DNA from: Branchiostoma floridae | Lineage: Eukaryota; Chordata; Leptocardii; Amphioxiformes; Branchiostomatidae | NCBI RefSeq assembly: GCF_000003815.2 | Contig: NC_049992.1 | Location: forward strand, 5,406,481-5,470,480 | DNA length: 64,000 nt | Direction of reading: 5' to 3' | In this document: positions 46,701-56,340 of the stretch, piece by piece | Layout: every line of letters starts with the position of its first letter | How positions within the stretch are numbered: position 1 is the first letter of the stretch | Position numbers and translations under genes: made by a program | Notes under the pieces: generated by a model | The model's input: only the letters and a program-made list of their open reading frames with translations | Database searches by the model: none | Told to the model about the DNA's origin: nothing

Positions 46701-47357
46701 TTCTTGCTTTAATCAGTTAGAGAGCATGTGTGGGATTGAAAAAAAATGTCGAATTAGTATTGCTTACTATTAGTCTTGAACAAAGTTATACGGGCTGAAC
46801 AAAGTTTAATATAGATATCGTTTTATAGACGAAGAGATCTTGTTTTTTTGTAAATCATGGTCACATTTTCTCATTTAATAAGTTGATAAAAAAAGTTGAA
46901 TATTCTTTCCATGGAAATTATCACAACAAGATTTTCATTTATTTTCTTAATAAATCATTTCTCAAAATGATGTTTACTCTCATGGATTTCTTTTCAGAAA
47001 TGCAAGTCAAAATTCTTTTTTTGTCATTTCCAACAAAATATCTTTTTCTTGTCATATTTAAGAAAATGAGAATTTTAGGAAGGATACTCTCACTTGAGGA
47101 AAAATGCTCTTAGAAAAAATAGTTATTCGAAAAGCTGTGGAAGAAATGTTTTAATAAACACAGAAAGTTTTCTTCTTTAAAGAAAGTCTTGCTGTGAATC
47201 AGAAGAAATAAATTATTAGAATAACGTTTTATAGTATTTTCTCTGTTAATAACAGACGGGAAGAGATTTCTTCATCGGTCCACATCGGAAAATGGGACAA
47301 TGGAACGACTTAAACTGCAACAAGGAGTTCTCATTTCTTTGCAAGACTCTTAATTAG
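32323..47357 (+). CDS. Type II transmembrane C-type lectin with thrombospondin type 1 repeats
   Basis: Exons 32323-32556, 36445-36687 and 38568-38834 (three homologous cytoplasmic cassettes), 39310-39449 (membrane span), 40432-40666 (stalk), 41930-42103 and 42433-42606 (TSR), and 45474-45641, 46454-46623 and 47256-47357 (CTLD, stop TAG). All junction phases agree, and cassettes and TSR exons are all phase 1-1. Predicted order: cytoplasmic tail, TM helix [20 protein letters not shown], Ser/Thr/Pro stalk with an NSS sequon, two TSRs, and a long-form six-Cys CTLD. The CTLD has EPN and WND, the known signature of Ca-dependent mannose-type binding. The topology suggests a cell-surface recognition receptor. 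The initiating exon is uncertain; each cassette has its own Met. AATAAA at 47436-47441 is a candidate polyadenylation signal. Confidence 0.85.
32632..33872. mobile_element. Composite TIR element, about 1.2 kb
   Basis: The ends TATATGGGGGCCCC and GGGGGCCCTCATATA are inverted. Subterminal direct motifs CGTAGAGCGTAAT and ATTACGTAG recur several times near both ends. The interior holds four degenerate modules (AAAATGCAGGAAAT.G.GTTTCA.AGGGT type) related to the interior of the hAT MITE at 13493-13871. It lies in the intron after lectin cassette A. Confidence 0.7.
34137..36435. repeat. 19-bp minisatellite, about 2.3 kb
   Basis: The unit TTTCTTGATTACTGTACTG is repeated for roughly 115-120 copies. 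Variants include ACTGTAGTG and 25-bp units with ACATGTAGTG. Homogeneous runs alternate with mixed runs. The array ends 9 bases before the acceptor of lectin cassette B. Confidence 0.97.
36445..36687 (+). CDS. Lectin cytoplasmic cassette B (tyrosine-rich)
   Basis: Acceptor AACAGCAG (tandem NAGNAG), ATG at 36447, donor GGTG|GTAAGT. It contains [32 protein letters not shown] and HVYEKPEDA, clearly homologous to cassette A. The acceptor sits directly at the end of the 19-bp minisatellite. Confidence 0.78.
37035..37917. mobile_element. Non-autonomous pogo/Tc1-mariner-like element, 883 bp
   Basis: The ends CAGTCAAACCTGC and GCAGGTTTGACTG are perfect inverted repeats flanked by TA on both sides. 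Subterminal GCGACCACC motifs are repeated. CAGT.AAACCT termini with TA duplication are typical of pogo/Tigger relatives. No transposase ORF is recognisable. Confidence 0.85.
37928..38135. mobile_element. 208-bp MITE, copy 1
   Basis: Inverted ends CTGTAAATGTATTAAAGTTCGCGG and CCGCGAACATTTCTGCATTTACAG are flanked by TA. The interior is full of TTCGCGG/CCGCGAA alternations. It is the same length as the copy at 39482-39689. Confidence 0.88.
38568..38834 (+). CDS. Lectin cytoplasmic cassette C (tyrosine-free)
   Basis: Acceptor GCAGCAG (NAGNAG), donor AGAG|GTATGT. It aligns with cassettes A and B ([45 protein letters not shown]), but every tyrosine position is replaced. It joins in phase to the membrane exon at 39310. 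Confidence 0.75.
39310..40666 (+). CDS. Lectin membrane-span and stalk exons (39310-39449, 40432-40666)
   Basis: 39310-39449 encodes [13 protein letters not shown] (basic, cytosolic side), then about 25 hydrophobic residues, then RIKER. With the C-terminal CTLD, the arrangement fits type II insertion. 40432-40666 encodes a hydrophilic stalk with ENSSQ (N-glycosylation sequon) and a Thr/Ser/Pro-rich end with the small duplication VTSLPTTG / ITSLSTTG. Confidence 0.85.
39482..39689. mobile_element. 208-bp MITE, copy 2
   Basis: Same family and exactly the same length as 37928-38135. The right end is diverged (CATCTACAG), TA flanks are present, and CGCGG blocks are conserved with point changes. 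It lies 32 bases after the membrane-span exon. Confidence 0.88.
39955..40330 (+). mobile_element. tRNA-derived SINE (copy 2)
   Basis: GTGGTGCAATCGGCTGG (A-box region) and a perfect B box, GGTTCGAATCC (40008-40018). The body and tail are shared with copy 1 (GAGCCACACCTCGAGCAC, AAGAACCC, CCTTCCCGGTGTGA, GTACAAACCTGGTGTGTTAC). Confidence 0.85.
40826..40855. repeat. (TA)n microsatellite
   Basis: Uninterrupted TA dinucleotides in the stalk/TSR intron of the lectin gene. Confidence 0.9.
41930..42103 (+). CDS. Thrombospondin type 1 repeat exon 1
   Basis: [20 protein letters not shown] shows the W..W..W ladder (C-mannosylation type) and the CSVTCGVG O-fucosylation consensus. RDRSC, ECDGDT, QECDSG and FCP supply six cysteines in TSR order. 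Phase 1-1. Confidence 0.95.
42433..42606 (+). CDS. Thrombospondin type 1 repeat exon 2
   Basis: Nearly identical to the exon 503 bp upstream; the only coding difference I see is GAG to GAC (Glu to Asp) in GGA(E/D)CDGDT. The intron upstream is also duplicated, so the unit was copied recently in tandem. Confidence 0.95.
43695..43777. repeat. (CA)n(TA)n(TG)n compound microsatellite
   Basis: A short CA run, about 30 TA units and then a TG run: together a long perfect palindrome likely to extrude as a hairpin. Confidence 0.92.
43955..44360. repeat. About 56-bp tandem repeat, 5-6 units
   Basis: The unit GCACGTTACGGGCTAGCCAT, then GGGGACAAAGAGAACAAAGA and GTTTTCATTCCCGACA, recurs from about 44020 to 44350. 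A two-unit diverged relative, with the same left flank, is at 41320-41500. A short ORF (43987-44202) runs through it only because the repeat is open. Confidence 0.9.
44690..44945 (+). pseudogene. Possible LINE ORF2 C-terminal relic
   Basis: One plus frame reads [19 protein letters not shown] and later [15 protein letters not shown]. This resembles the HF..DC..Y..LR..L pattern at the C-terminus of non-LTR reverse transcriptases. An upstream stop and a short length indicate decay. The overlapping 186-codon ORF in another frame is then probably accidental. Confidence 0.35.
45474..47357 (+). CDS. C-type lectin domain exons (45474-45641, 46454-46623, 47256-47357)
   Basis: In order: [93 protein letters not shown], stop. 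Six cysteines (long form), WLGL, EPN and WND are all present, so calcium-dependent sugar binding is plausible. Confidence 0.95.
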
Positions 47358-47614
47358 CAATGTCTTATTGTTTTCGATTTTTATTTCTTTCTGGCATTGT
47401 TCCTCAACAGCTAATTTAATTGTTTGAATACATAAAATAAACTACTAAATCCAATTTTTGTTGATTTTGCTGATGACCCGCGAAGAGGTAAACATACAGT
47501 TAACATGCTAAACGTTATATAAACACAAAACCTTTCAAACTCGCAAGAGTCACTCTAAGTCAATGACGAAATAAGATGGATTGTATCTCCAATGTGCAAC
47601 CAACTTAATACATA

Positions 47615-48001
47615 TTATAAGAATGAAAATGTTGTCTTTTGTATTTTAAGGCTGTATTTTTGGCTCTGAGCAGAGATTTGTATCAGAAAACATTTCAAGA
47701 ATTCTACTAAAGGATGTTTACGTAGGCTTGCATTGTAATGAGAATATTGCTCGACGTACGTTTCTCGATCTACTTCATCCAGTTCGAATTTGAATGCCGG
47801 GAAGTTATAGCTTATGACCTTTTCATCTAGAAGACCGGTTGTTACAGATGTGTGCAGCAGCTCAGTAGTAGAACCATCAAAGGTCCAGTGTGGCCGATTT
47901 CTGAGCATAAGAATAAAAACGCAGAAAAAAATGTAGAAATTTGCACCGGCCAAGGGATATAGTAATGAAAATGGCACCATCCCTACCCATCTGATTGACA
48001 C
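47615..48001 (-). CDS. Unrecognised 128-residue ORF with N-terminal hydrophobic segment
   Basis: Starts MSIRWVGMVPFSLLYPLAG, followed by NFYIFFCVFILMLRN, a potential signal anchor, then a charged region (FELDEVDRETYVEQYSHY, with one NAS sequon) and a basic end. It is open for 128 codons in AT-rich DNA just downstream of the lectin gene on the opposite strand. I recognise no domain. It could be a short membrane or secreted protein, or chance; no splice sites are required. Confidence 0.35.
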   Translation of the reverse strand: MSIRWVGMVPFSLLYPLAGANFYIFFCVFILMLRNRPHWTFDGSTTELLHTSVTTGLLDEKVISYNFPAFKFELDEVDRETYVEQYSHYNASLRKHPLVEFLKCFLIQISAQSQKYSLKIQKTTFSFL

Positions 48002-48505
48002 GCCAAGGCGTCTTCAACTGTAACCTACATGCATGTGTCCATAGACAATTCTTATTACATCATAGTATTGGAGAATAATGGTGTTTTTTAACGATTTGTA
48101 AAAAAGATAGTTCATTGTAGCAACAGAAATGCGATCTTGATAATCTTACCTAATATTAATTGATGTTCGGCTCTTGTCGTCTCGGCAGACGGTCGACAGC
48201 TTCAGTCAGGGCCTAATTGATAATATTTATACCAATGCTAATAATGAATAATAAAGATGAAAATTAAGAAGGACATTTTCAGTCGGAAGTTCTAATTATA
48301 TCACTCATAAGCAATATACTGCATGGTCCATCATTTAAAACAAATGAACAAACATTTGAAGTAAAAAAAAATCACAAGTCTGATATAATGTACCTTGATC
48401 AAATATATTGCAGCAGTAGAATATACTGAAGTACATAAAAAACTAGACATTATGTATGTATTTCAATACATAGAGCATATTAAATGTGGCGTCAACTAGG
48501 CAGTA

Positions 48506-48622
48506 AAAGCTGGGAGTTGCCTGCTCTCTTGATTCGTTGGTATTCTATTGTAGAATTATTATCTGTGTGTATACTTACTTAAAAATAGCCTCGTGCCCCT
48601 AAAAACGATATTGCCTATTTGT
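48506..48622. repeat. Inverted copy of dispersed repeat 26130-26240
   Basis: The reverse complement matches 26130-26240: AGGCAATATCGTTTTTAGG, ATAATTCTACAATA and GAGAGCAGGCAACTCCCA. Confidence 0.75.
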
Positions 48623-49279
48623 CTTAATGTAGTTTTTTTTGCTACACATCTTTGGGAACTTCGGCAGGAGAAACCGCTCAAAAACTGGCATAGGAACACA
48701 ACAAAGGTCCTGCTGCCATTTGTGAACAACAACAACATTGAATGACACAGGTTATTCCAATCCATTATAAACGCAAAAAGAAATGAGAAGAAAAAAAACA
48801 AGCATCTCTACGTTTTTTTTCTATCTACACCTGTGAAAGTTGGCATTGAAATTTTGGATGCTTTTTTCCTTATCTTTGTGAATATCGTGTGATTGTGTTT
48901 GTAAATTTCAAACGTTTCAAGTCTATGGAAACGTCAAGAACGAATGATACAGATTATATCAATGCGTTAGAAATACAAAAATGAAATGAGACGAAAAAAA
49001 TGGGACAGACATTTCTGTTTTCCAGCCTTACGTTGTTACTCCCTACATCCGGGAGCCTAAGAAGACATAAACCGGTACTATTGTAACGAATCGATAACAC
49101 ACGCGGCAAACCCCCAAAACGGTTTATATTTCCAAGAGGTTGTGGTGACCTTTGATGGAAGTCCGTCGTTTCTTGTCGGTATAAAATTACCTTCCACCTC
49201 GTGCCATCCAGAGACACTTGGATTACGATCGGGGTCCCTTTTTCAGCGTGGCGTAAATGTTTAATAGATTTTCCTATAC

Positions 49280-49455
49280 CAATCCCGGGTGCTGGTGGTA
49301 TAACACACGCGCTGGCGCTGCGGACGGAAGGGGTTCGGTGTGACGCGGAGGTGGTAGTGCCTGTGATTGTGTGATAATCACTTATTCTGCCTCATTCCGC
49401 GAGCTGCTGGAGCTTCACCTGACAAATTTCACCATTCAAGCACGGCAAAACACAG
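49280..49455 (+). promoter_or_regulatory. Possible promoter and non-coding first exon
   Basis: A local CpG- and GC-rich block (GCGCTGGCGCTGCGGACGG) in AT-rich surroundings ends at an excellent donor, AACACAG|GTAAGC (49455/49456). No long ORF precedes the donor. It could be the untranslated first exon of the glutamate receptor gene 7 kb downstream; this is inference only. Confidence 0.3.
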
Positions 49456-49929
49456 GTAAGCAATTATAACTATTTCTACCATTGAGTTTTGTTACATGTG
49501 ATCTAGTTATTCCTCTGACATGTGAAATATGTCTAGAATTGGTGTTTCACAGGGGCTCCTTTTAGGGGCAAGTACATGCATGTTGAACGCTACGTGAAGC
49601 ATTGCCGGTGCACAGCCAACAGTTAAACCGTTATTCTGGTAGAAATTCTTGCTCTTAAATGTCGTTTCTTTGATTATTTTAAGGAAGATATAATTTTGCA
49701 AATTATGTGCATCGTAATCTATAACCCTGTTTGCAAGGACATAATTTAATGGCGATGGTATCTTTGGTGGGCAAATCCTTAAACCCCTTTGGGATCATGT
49801 AGGTTTTACCCTGTATTAGTCATTGAGATGGCGTATGATTTCATACAAATTGCAACGTCAAATAAGTGCATACTGTCATAGATTAGGATGTCACCAATGT
49901 GTCAAGATACAATCTTGCCTAGCGAAACG

Positions 49930-51480
49930 TTACCTCAAGAGGCAGTAAATCCAGTTTCAATTCAAATATAGCAGCATGGCAAAAAGAATTCACCAGGAAT
50001 GTTGGCTAGCTTTATCTACAATACTTACTACTTAAAGTAAGAAGAATATTCGTACTTGTTTTCTAACATCTCAAAAGGCTGCTCTGGTATGTTAGAGTAT
50101 GTTTTTGTCAATGGTCATCGTCGATAGCTAATCTGTATGCTTTATCTGCGTTACGGCCGTCGCCGTTAGGCCACAATATAACATTCATGCCGTGATTGTG
50201 CATGTATGTTGAACCGTCTAGGCTAGACAAGGCCAAGGTTAAGACGGGATATGTCTATTAGCTTTAGCTTAAAGCCGACTCGCTGGGTAGATGATCTCAC
50301 ATGAATGGAGGTAAGTAATAACAGGCCATGAACCGTGAGACATAAGTATACTACACGGAATACCATCTTTCAGTACACTACAAAACATGGGCTACTGTAA
50401 GCATAGAGGTTACGGTTTTTACTTTTATATGCTAAATATATATGCTTTAAGTATATGCTTAATGTATGCTTTACAAATGAGGTTTCAACTCAGATATAGC
50501 AGCACGGTCAAGAGAATTGGCCAGGGATCTTGGCTTAAGTTATTTTTCTACTTACTACTGAAAGTAAGAGCAAAAGAGGTTGCTGTTTTTATTAGTGAAG
50601 TTTATGCTTAACATATATACTTAAAGACTATGTTTAACACTTGAATCAAATGACCATAAGCCATGGGTTACGGTAAGGATAGAGGCTACGGTTTTATTTT
50701 CAGTATATGCAAAATATATATGCTTAAAGTATATGCTTAATTTATGCTTTAAAAATAGGTTTCTATTCAAATTTAGCAGCACGGTCAAGAGAATTGGCCA
50801 GGGATCTTGGCTAAAGCGATTTTTACTAAGTACTGCTAAACGTAAGAAGAAAAGAAGTTTTTAAGTATATGTTTAACACATATGCTTAAAGTATATGCTT
50901 AACGTGTGGTTTATGAATTTCTACGTGTGATAAAAAGATCATAATTCTTATAATGGGACTGGTCTCCTATTAGGAATGCACAATGTTACAACAGACACTT
51001 AAATCAAATGACTGTACACCATAAACCATGGGTTACGGTAAGCATAGAGGCTACGGTTTTTATCTATTTTCAGTAAATGCTAAATATATATGCTTAAAGT
51101 ATATGCTAAACGTATGTTTTACAAATGGCATAAGTTACGGTTTTTATCTTTTAAGGCTATGCTTAACATATATGCTTAAACTATATGCTTAACTTATGCT
51201 TTACGTATGTTTGCGCATGCTTGAAAGATCATATTTCTTATAGTTATAATCCTATTGGGAATACACAATGTTACAACAGACACTTGAATCATGGGTTACG
51301 GTAATCAAATAGGTTACGGTTTTATTTTCAGTATATGCTTGACTAAATGCCTAAAGTATGCTTTACGCATGCTTAAAAGATCATATTTCTTATAATGGTA
51401 CCAGTCTCTCATCGGGAATGCACCAGGTGCGTGTGCACCAGTAATGTTACAACAGAGACCTGAATCAGATGACCGTACAA
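49930..51480. repeat. Degenerate tandem array, units about 260-370 bp
   Basis: The block CATGGGTTACGGTAAGCATA, GAGGCTACGGTTTT, then TATATGCTTAAAGTATATGC recurs at about 50385, 50663, 51029 and 51293. The block AGCACGGTCAAGAGAATTGG recurs at about 50500 and 50780, with a diverged copy at 49970. Unit length varies, so it is an old array with internal deletions. Confidence 0.8.
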
Positions 51481-54325
51481 CAGCCGCGTAATTACATAGT
51501 CTCCTCTGGTATCGATGGCTACTTGATATGCCTCGTCACAACCTGAATCACCTGTGACGTCATGGCGTTCTCCAATAATCTTGTAACCATCAATGATTAA
51601 GAGACTGACCGTATATAAGAATTGGCTCTTTTACTAAGTTAAAGACTCGTACTTTAGGTTTGTTTTCTATACTAGAAAGCAAGATTTTATCCAGTTTGAT
51701 GCATACATTCAGGTTATGCATGGCTTTTCTAATTCTAAAATCCTTTCAGACTTAATAATGTAGGATCCAAGATATTTGAAGTCCTCTACTTGTTTTATGC
51801 AAGTTCCAAAGAGAGATTTCAGTTTTATCGATGGCTACGTATACTTGATATGCTTTACCACAACCTGACTCAACTGTAGACAGGCCTCGCCATGAATTTG
51901 GTGACGCCATGGCGTTCTCCAATAATCTTGTAAACGTCAACGATTTAAAAAATCGAAGAAAAAAAATCACAATCATACAAGCTATTAGGGTGAGTTTCTG
52001 TAAGTTGGGTTTCTTTAGCAAAGCTAGTCAGGGGATGGTGTACAAGGTATTTGTTTACCTTTGCTACCCGCTAAGTTTTCCTTACCTTTACGATGGACTC
52101 AAAACAAGGTGTACGCGAATTGATGGAAGCTCTTCTTGCATGTATGTTCTTAAAAGCTAAGACTTTAGTGAAAACGAAAAATTACAATCACAGCAATAGA
52201 CGGCTGTTCTTTTACTTCAGTTTTAGTACATATACGAAGTGTAATGTATAGTATTATGTAAATATTCTTTTCGCTTGTCATGTATATGTAAAGACAGATT
52301 GAGCTTGCGAATCTAATTGTACAAGAAACATGGATACAAAACTAATGAACTATATGATTGAAATCAAATTTTCAAATTAAAGAATATGTTGATTGTTTTC
52401 AACCAGGTACTGTAATGGTAATTGCAAACTTGTCGGTCCCCTAATTAAAATGTAACATTTCTGAATGTATCTTGAAAACATACATGTACGACCATAAATG
52501 GATGAATTAAGTAGTTTGGTCACGATTAAGCTGGTAATTACCGACCCCAGGGTTACGGGTAACTATAGCTACCAGCATAGGGCTGAGAGTGATTTAGCAA
52601 CAACAAAAAATCATTTCGACCTAAAGCAGCATTTTGACCTAGATCCGTTAGAGCTCATTCACGGTAGAGCAATCCGTTAGAATTCGAACACACACGTGCG
52701 CATGGATTTATACGTTGCTACAATCAAATATTTCAGTGTCAAAACGAATTACACACCACCTGAGAAAGAAATGCCAACAAAACATTGAACGGAAATAACA
52801 TGATCAGCCCAATTATTCACCAATCTTGAATGGCAGATAGGCAATAGAAAGATTTAGGTATGATTAAAAAATAAGGAAATTTTGTTACATTGACATACAT
52901 AAAGGTCGAGGCTGCCTGGAGTACCTGTGGCAAGCTGAGCTTTTAGAGAATCGGATATTATATTTCTTTTATCGACCAAATGGCTAAGGTTCCGACCCTT
53001 GTCGTCCATTCGAATCTGTAAAATATTGCATGGAATGGATCTTGCAACTCCAATGTCATAACGTGCAGTCCATCTTCGAGGTTTTGATGTAGTATGACAC
53101 AAATCAGATGGAGGACAGTCGAGCAATCGTTTTACGGCACATACTATGTAACTAGCTGCTGACTGACAGCTGGCTAGCTGATTCACACACTCTGACACTT
53201 ACTCGCTCACTTGCTCACTCACATTTACACACACACTCACCCACTCACTCACTTTGTGACTTTCTACGTGGATGTTTTTATTTTCACAACTTTTTAGTAT
53301 TTTTATCAAATTGATCTACTGGTAATTCTCGACAGTTTGAATATTGTTCTGAAAATTCTCCTGAATGCTAAGATGCAGGAACCCACAGAGAGAAGCAGGT
53401 GGTCGATAACTTACCTAAGAATTTATGCAGGAAGGCTAGCAGGACATATGATAATTTTTGTTAATTTTACACGGGTTCCACCTGGAACTGTTAATAAATC
53501 TCAGCCTGAATTCTTGACAGTCTGTTGCTTTTTACAGCTCTGTTTAATTGGTTCTTTGCTAGAAACACTATCTTCATAAATATTCCATAAATATTCGATC
53601 ATAAGATCGTATAAGGTTGAGGAAGAATATGGGCATGTTCTCTCTTGTATCTTTTGATAGAACCTGTATGAAATGAAAGTGTTATAACTGTCACACAAAT
53701 TAAAAAACGACATGCATTGTCTGAAGTTTTTTACCTGGCACGACTTCCTTCTTTTAGTATGTTGTATGAATGACAAAGGAGAACAAAGTACTTGATGTGC
53801 TTACGGAAGGAGAGCATGCATTCTTCGTCTAATGATAACCACAAAGACTTAAATGGCAGATTACCGACCTAAGAACAAATATTTAACACGTTGTATATAG
53901 AATTCAATTAACTACATACATATTTTCATTCGAACTTAGTTGTGACTTAATGTGACATGTAGCTTTGGCTTCAATCCGTATAGAAACTTAATTTCCCCTC
54001 CTTACTTTTTGTATTCCACCCCTGCATGATTGGATCTGATAAAGAGAAAATTAGGCTGATGATACAGGAAGATTGGGTCTAATTTGGTCCATTTTCCTCC
54101 TTAAACCCACCGCCCCACGAGGAACGGCCCAGTTTTACCGTCGCACCGTAGCGTATTCCCACCTCACTGATTATTACAGGCATTTCAAACAACTGGGTCG
54201 TTTCTGCACAACAGCGTGATTTGTCTCACTGGACTGGCTGGGACGATCTCTGTCTTATCAATCCGGCCTACATTGGTCCACCCTACAGCAGCACTGTGCG
54301 TGATTTGTGGGAATTACTTAGTCTC

Positions 54326-54475
54326 CAAGCAGTCTCTACGGTTCCTTAGAGATAGTATCAAAGCTAGCTTGCCAAGGCGTATAGCGGGTGCCCGTTTTTC
54401 TTCCTTTTGCCGGCTATACTCATTGGCCAGCTTAGATACTATCTCTAAGGCACCGTAGACTCTGCTAGGAATTGC
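54326..54475. repeat. Fold-back element, about 150 bp
   Basis: CCTTAGAGATAGTATCAAAG (left) and CTTAGATACTATCTCTAAGG (right) are inverted, and the match extends outward (CTACGG/CCGTAG) and inward (TATAGC/GCTATA). Probably a MITE. Confidence 0.75.
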
Positions 54476-56340
54476 TGCCATTTGTCTAAGTGTGTTACAG
54501 TAACTGAGTGGCCAACATTTCTGTAACGTTGATTTGTTCGTCCGTTTGTTTGTATTGCATATTCAGTAAACCAGCTGAAGCTATAACACTCCAGGTTTGC
54601 ATTGAAGAGTACAAACATTGTATCCGGACAGATTCATTTCAACCACTCTCACCGGGAAGGACCACTAGTCTTATCTGTAAGTTTGCTGGCCGGGGCTGCT
54701 CGATATGTTGCTCTTCTCTTCTCAATTTAAGGTCCTATCCGAGGAACGGCGCTAACCAATCCTTCCTTCCGTAACAGACGCGCACTTAAGGACTGTAGAA
54801 TTGTGATATATCCCTGATATCGGAAAGCCTAGCTTCGGGAAGTTACCTTAGTCAATAATCAATGTACCATACTCATGGGAGATGTACATCCGGTGTCAAG
54901 CCGATTTTTTTGCCCTTGCCAAATATATGCCCCAATATTGCTTGCATTGCCGGTGCATCATAATCATTCGGCGAGATAATATTCAGGCAAAATATTGTTT
55001 GGATTTTGGTCAGTCTCTACCAGACTGTGGCCTGTCCGAATTGTAATAGGGGACTTTGGCCAAGTTAAGAATAAAAGCCTAGTAGGAGTTCATTGGCCTG
55101 AGTGATGATGGACAGCCACTCATAGCCTCATACTCGAGTATGGCGAGTCTACTGGTACTGGCCGGTCTGTGTATATAGTAGCTGCAAAAGACTGACTAAA
55201 AGCCCAGCTGACACGTCTGCCTAGAGACTAGGAATTTGGGAGGAGAGGCTAACTCTATCCCAAACTCTAATCCAACACTAACTCTAGTAACACTAACCAT
55301 TAGGCCGCAGTTCTACCTCTAACCCCCGTGGCAAACCCACACTGCCTCCAGGAGCAAAATCTGGCGGAGCAGAAATTTGGCTCGACACGAGGCAGCCCGA
55401 ACACATCAGAATTATGTTTGCACATAAAGATTAAAGCCACATCATTGCCCTTCATACGACCAATTTTGAACAAAGCGCATCTTCAATCACTCTTATGAAG
55501 GGATTTACAGCGTGCTGCATGCTCTAGTTGCACTTTAGGCTAGTGTTTCTCAAATAGCGGTCTACAGGCGACATTGACAAATTAAGCACAAGCGCGCCGG
55601 TTATCTACATCTATAGTCGAACGTTAATTGACCCCTGACCCTGCTGCGCGGTCATTTTTCCTTTATAGATTTTATCCAACCGTGACCTTAATTCCGTCAC
55701 GTCCTACAACCAATAAAAACCGATTCTGCCTCTTCTAAAATCAATCATGCTTCCCTTAGATGGAATCGGATGAGAATACGTGATCCAGTAAATATATCAA
55801 ATACTAGCGGCATTGGCAACACTATCGATGTAGTTATGTATAGAAGATCAACTGTTATTTCCTATTTGATAAGTGTAGTTATTTACCGATCTATACTAAA
55901 TTTGATCAACTTTCATTGTAAGACAATCTGATTTATATTTACATTCTTTACGAAGTGCAAGTCAATATACAGTGTGACATATAGCGTTGTCAGTTGCAAC
56001 AGTAAGCATATAATATCTAAAATAAAGATAAATGGGTAGTATCAGTACAAAATTTTTCTCAGCCAATGTAATTCTAAAGTATTTCTGTTTCTTAATCGAC
56101 AGTAACATTCTTCAGGGATTTTTTTTCTTCAAGGGCTTTACAAAACGTACGTTAATGACATCTTCAAATAGGACGTATTTGTCTCAAAGGTACATAAATA
56201 TTGATCTTGTGGACGAGCGTTTAGCCATAAGGGAGCAACGCGCAGGTGAAGGTAATGCGATGTTACCGCTTCATTTATTACCTTACAGTTTCCGTTTAGA
56301 ATCACAATATAGTATACGTGCTCCTTTTTTTCTATTTCAG

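Larger units (their letters stand above)
47458..56340. other. Intergenic region lectin / glutamate receptor
   Basis: Holds one unexplained minus-strand ORF (47615-48001), an inverted copy of a dispersed repeat (48506-48622), a possible untranslated first exon (ending 49455), a degenerate tandem array (49930-51480) and a fold-back element (54326-54475). Elsewhere I see only AT-rich DNA without coding signal. Confidence 0.65.

Noticed and set aside
48150-48215. Second hammerhead-like sequence on the minus strand (CTGAAGCTGTCGACCG...)
   Set aside because: The GAAAC core is GAGAC and the stem pairing is poor; too degenerate to claim.
52854-53198. 114-codon minus-strand ORF
   Set aside because: No domain, no hydrophobic pattern, no splice logic; chance length in this composition cannot be excluded.
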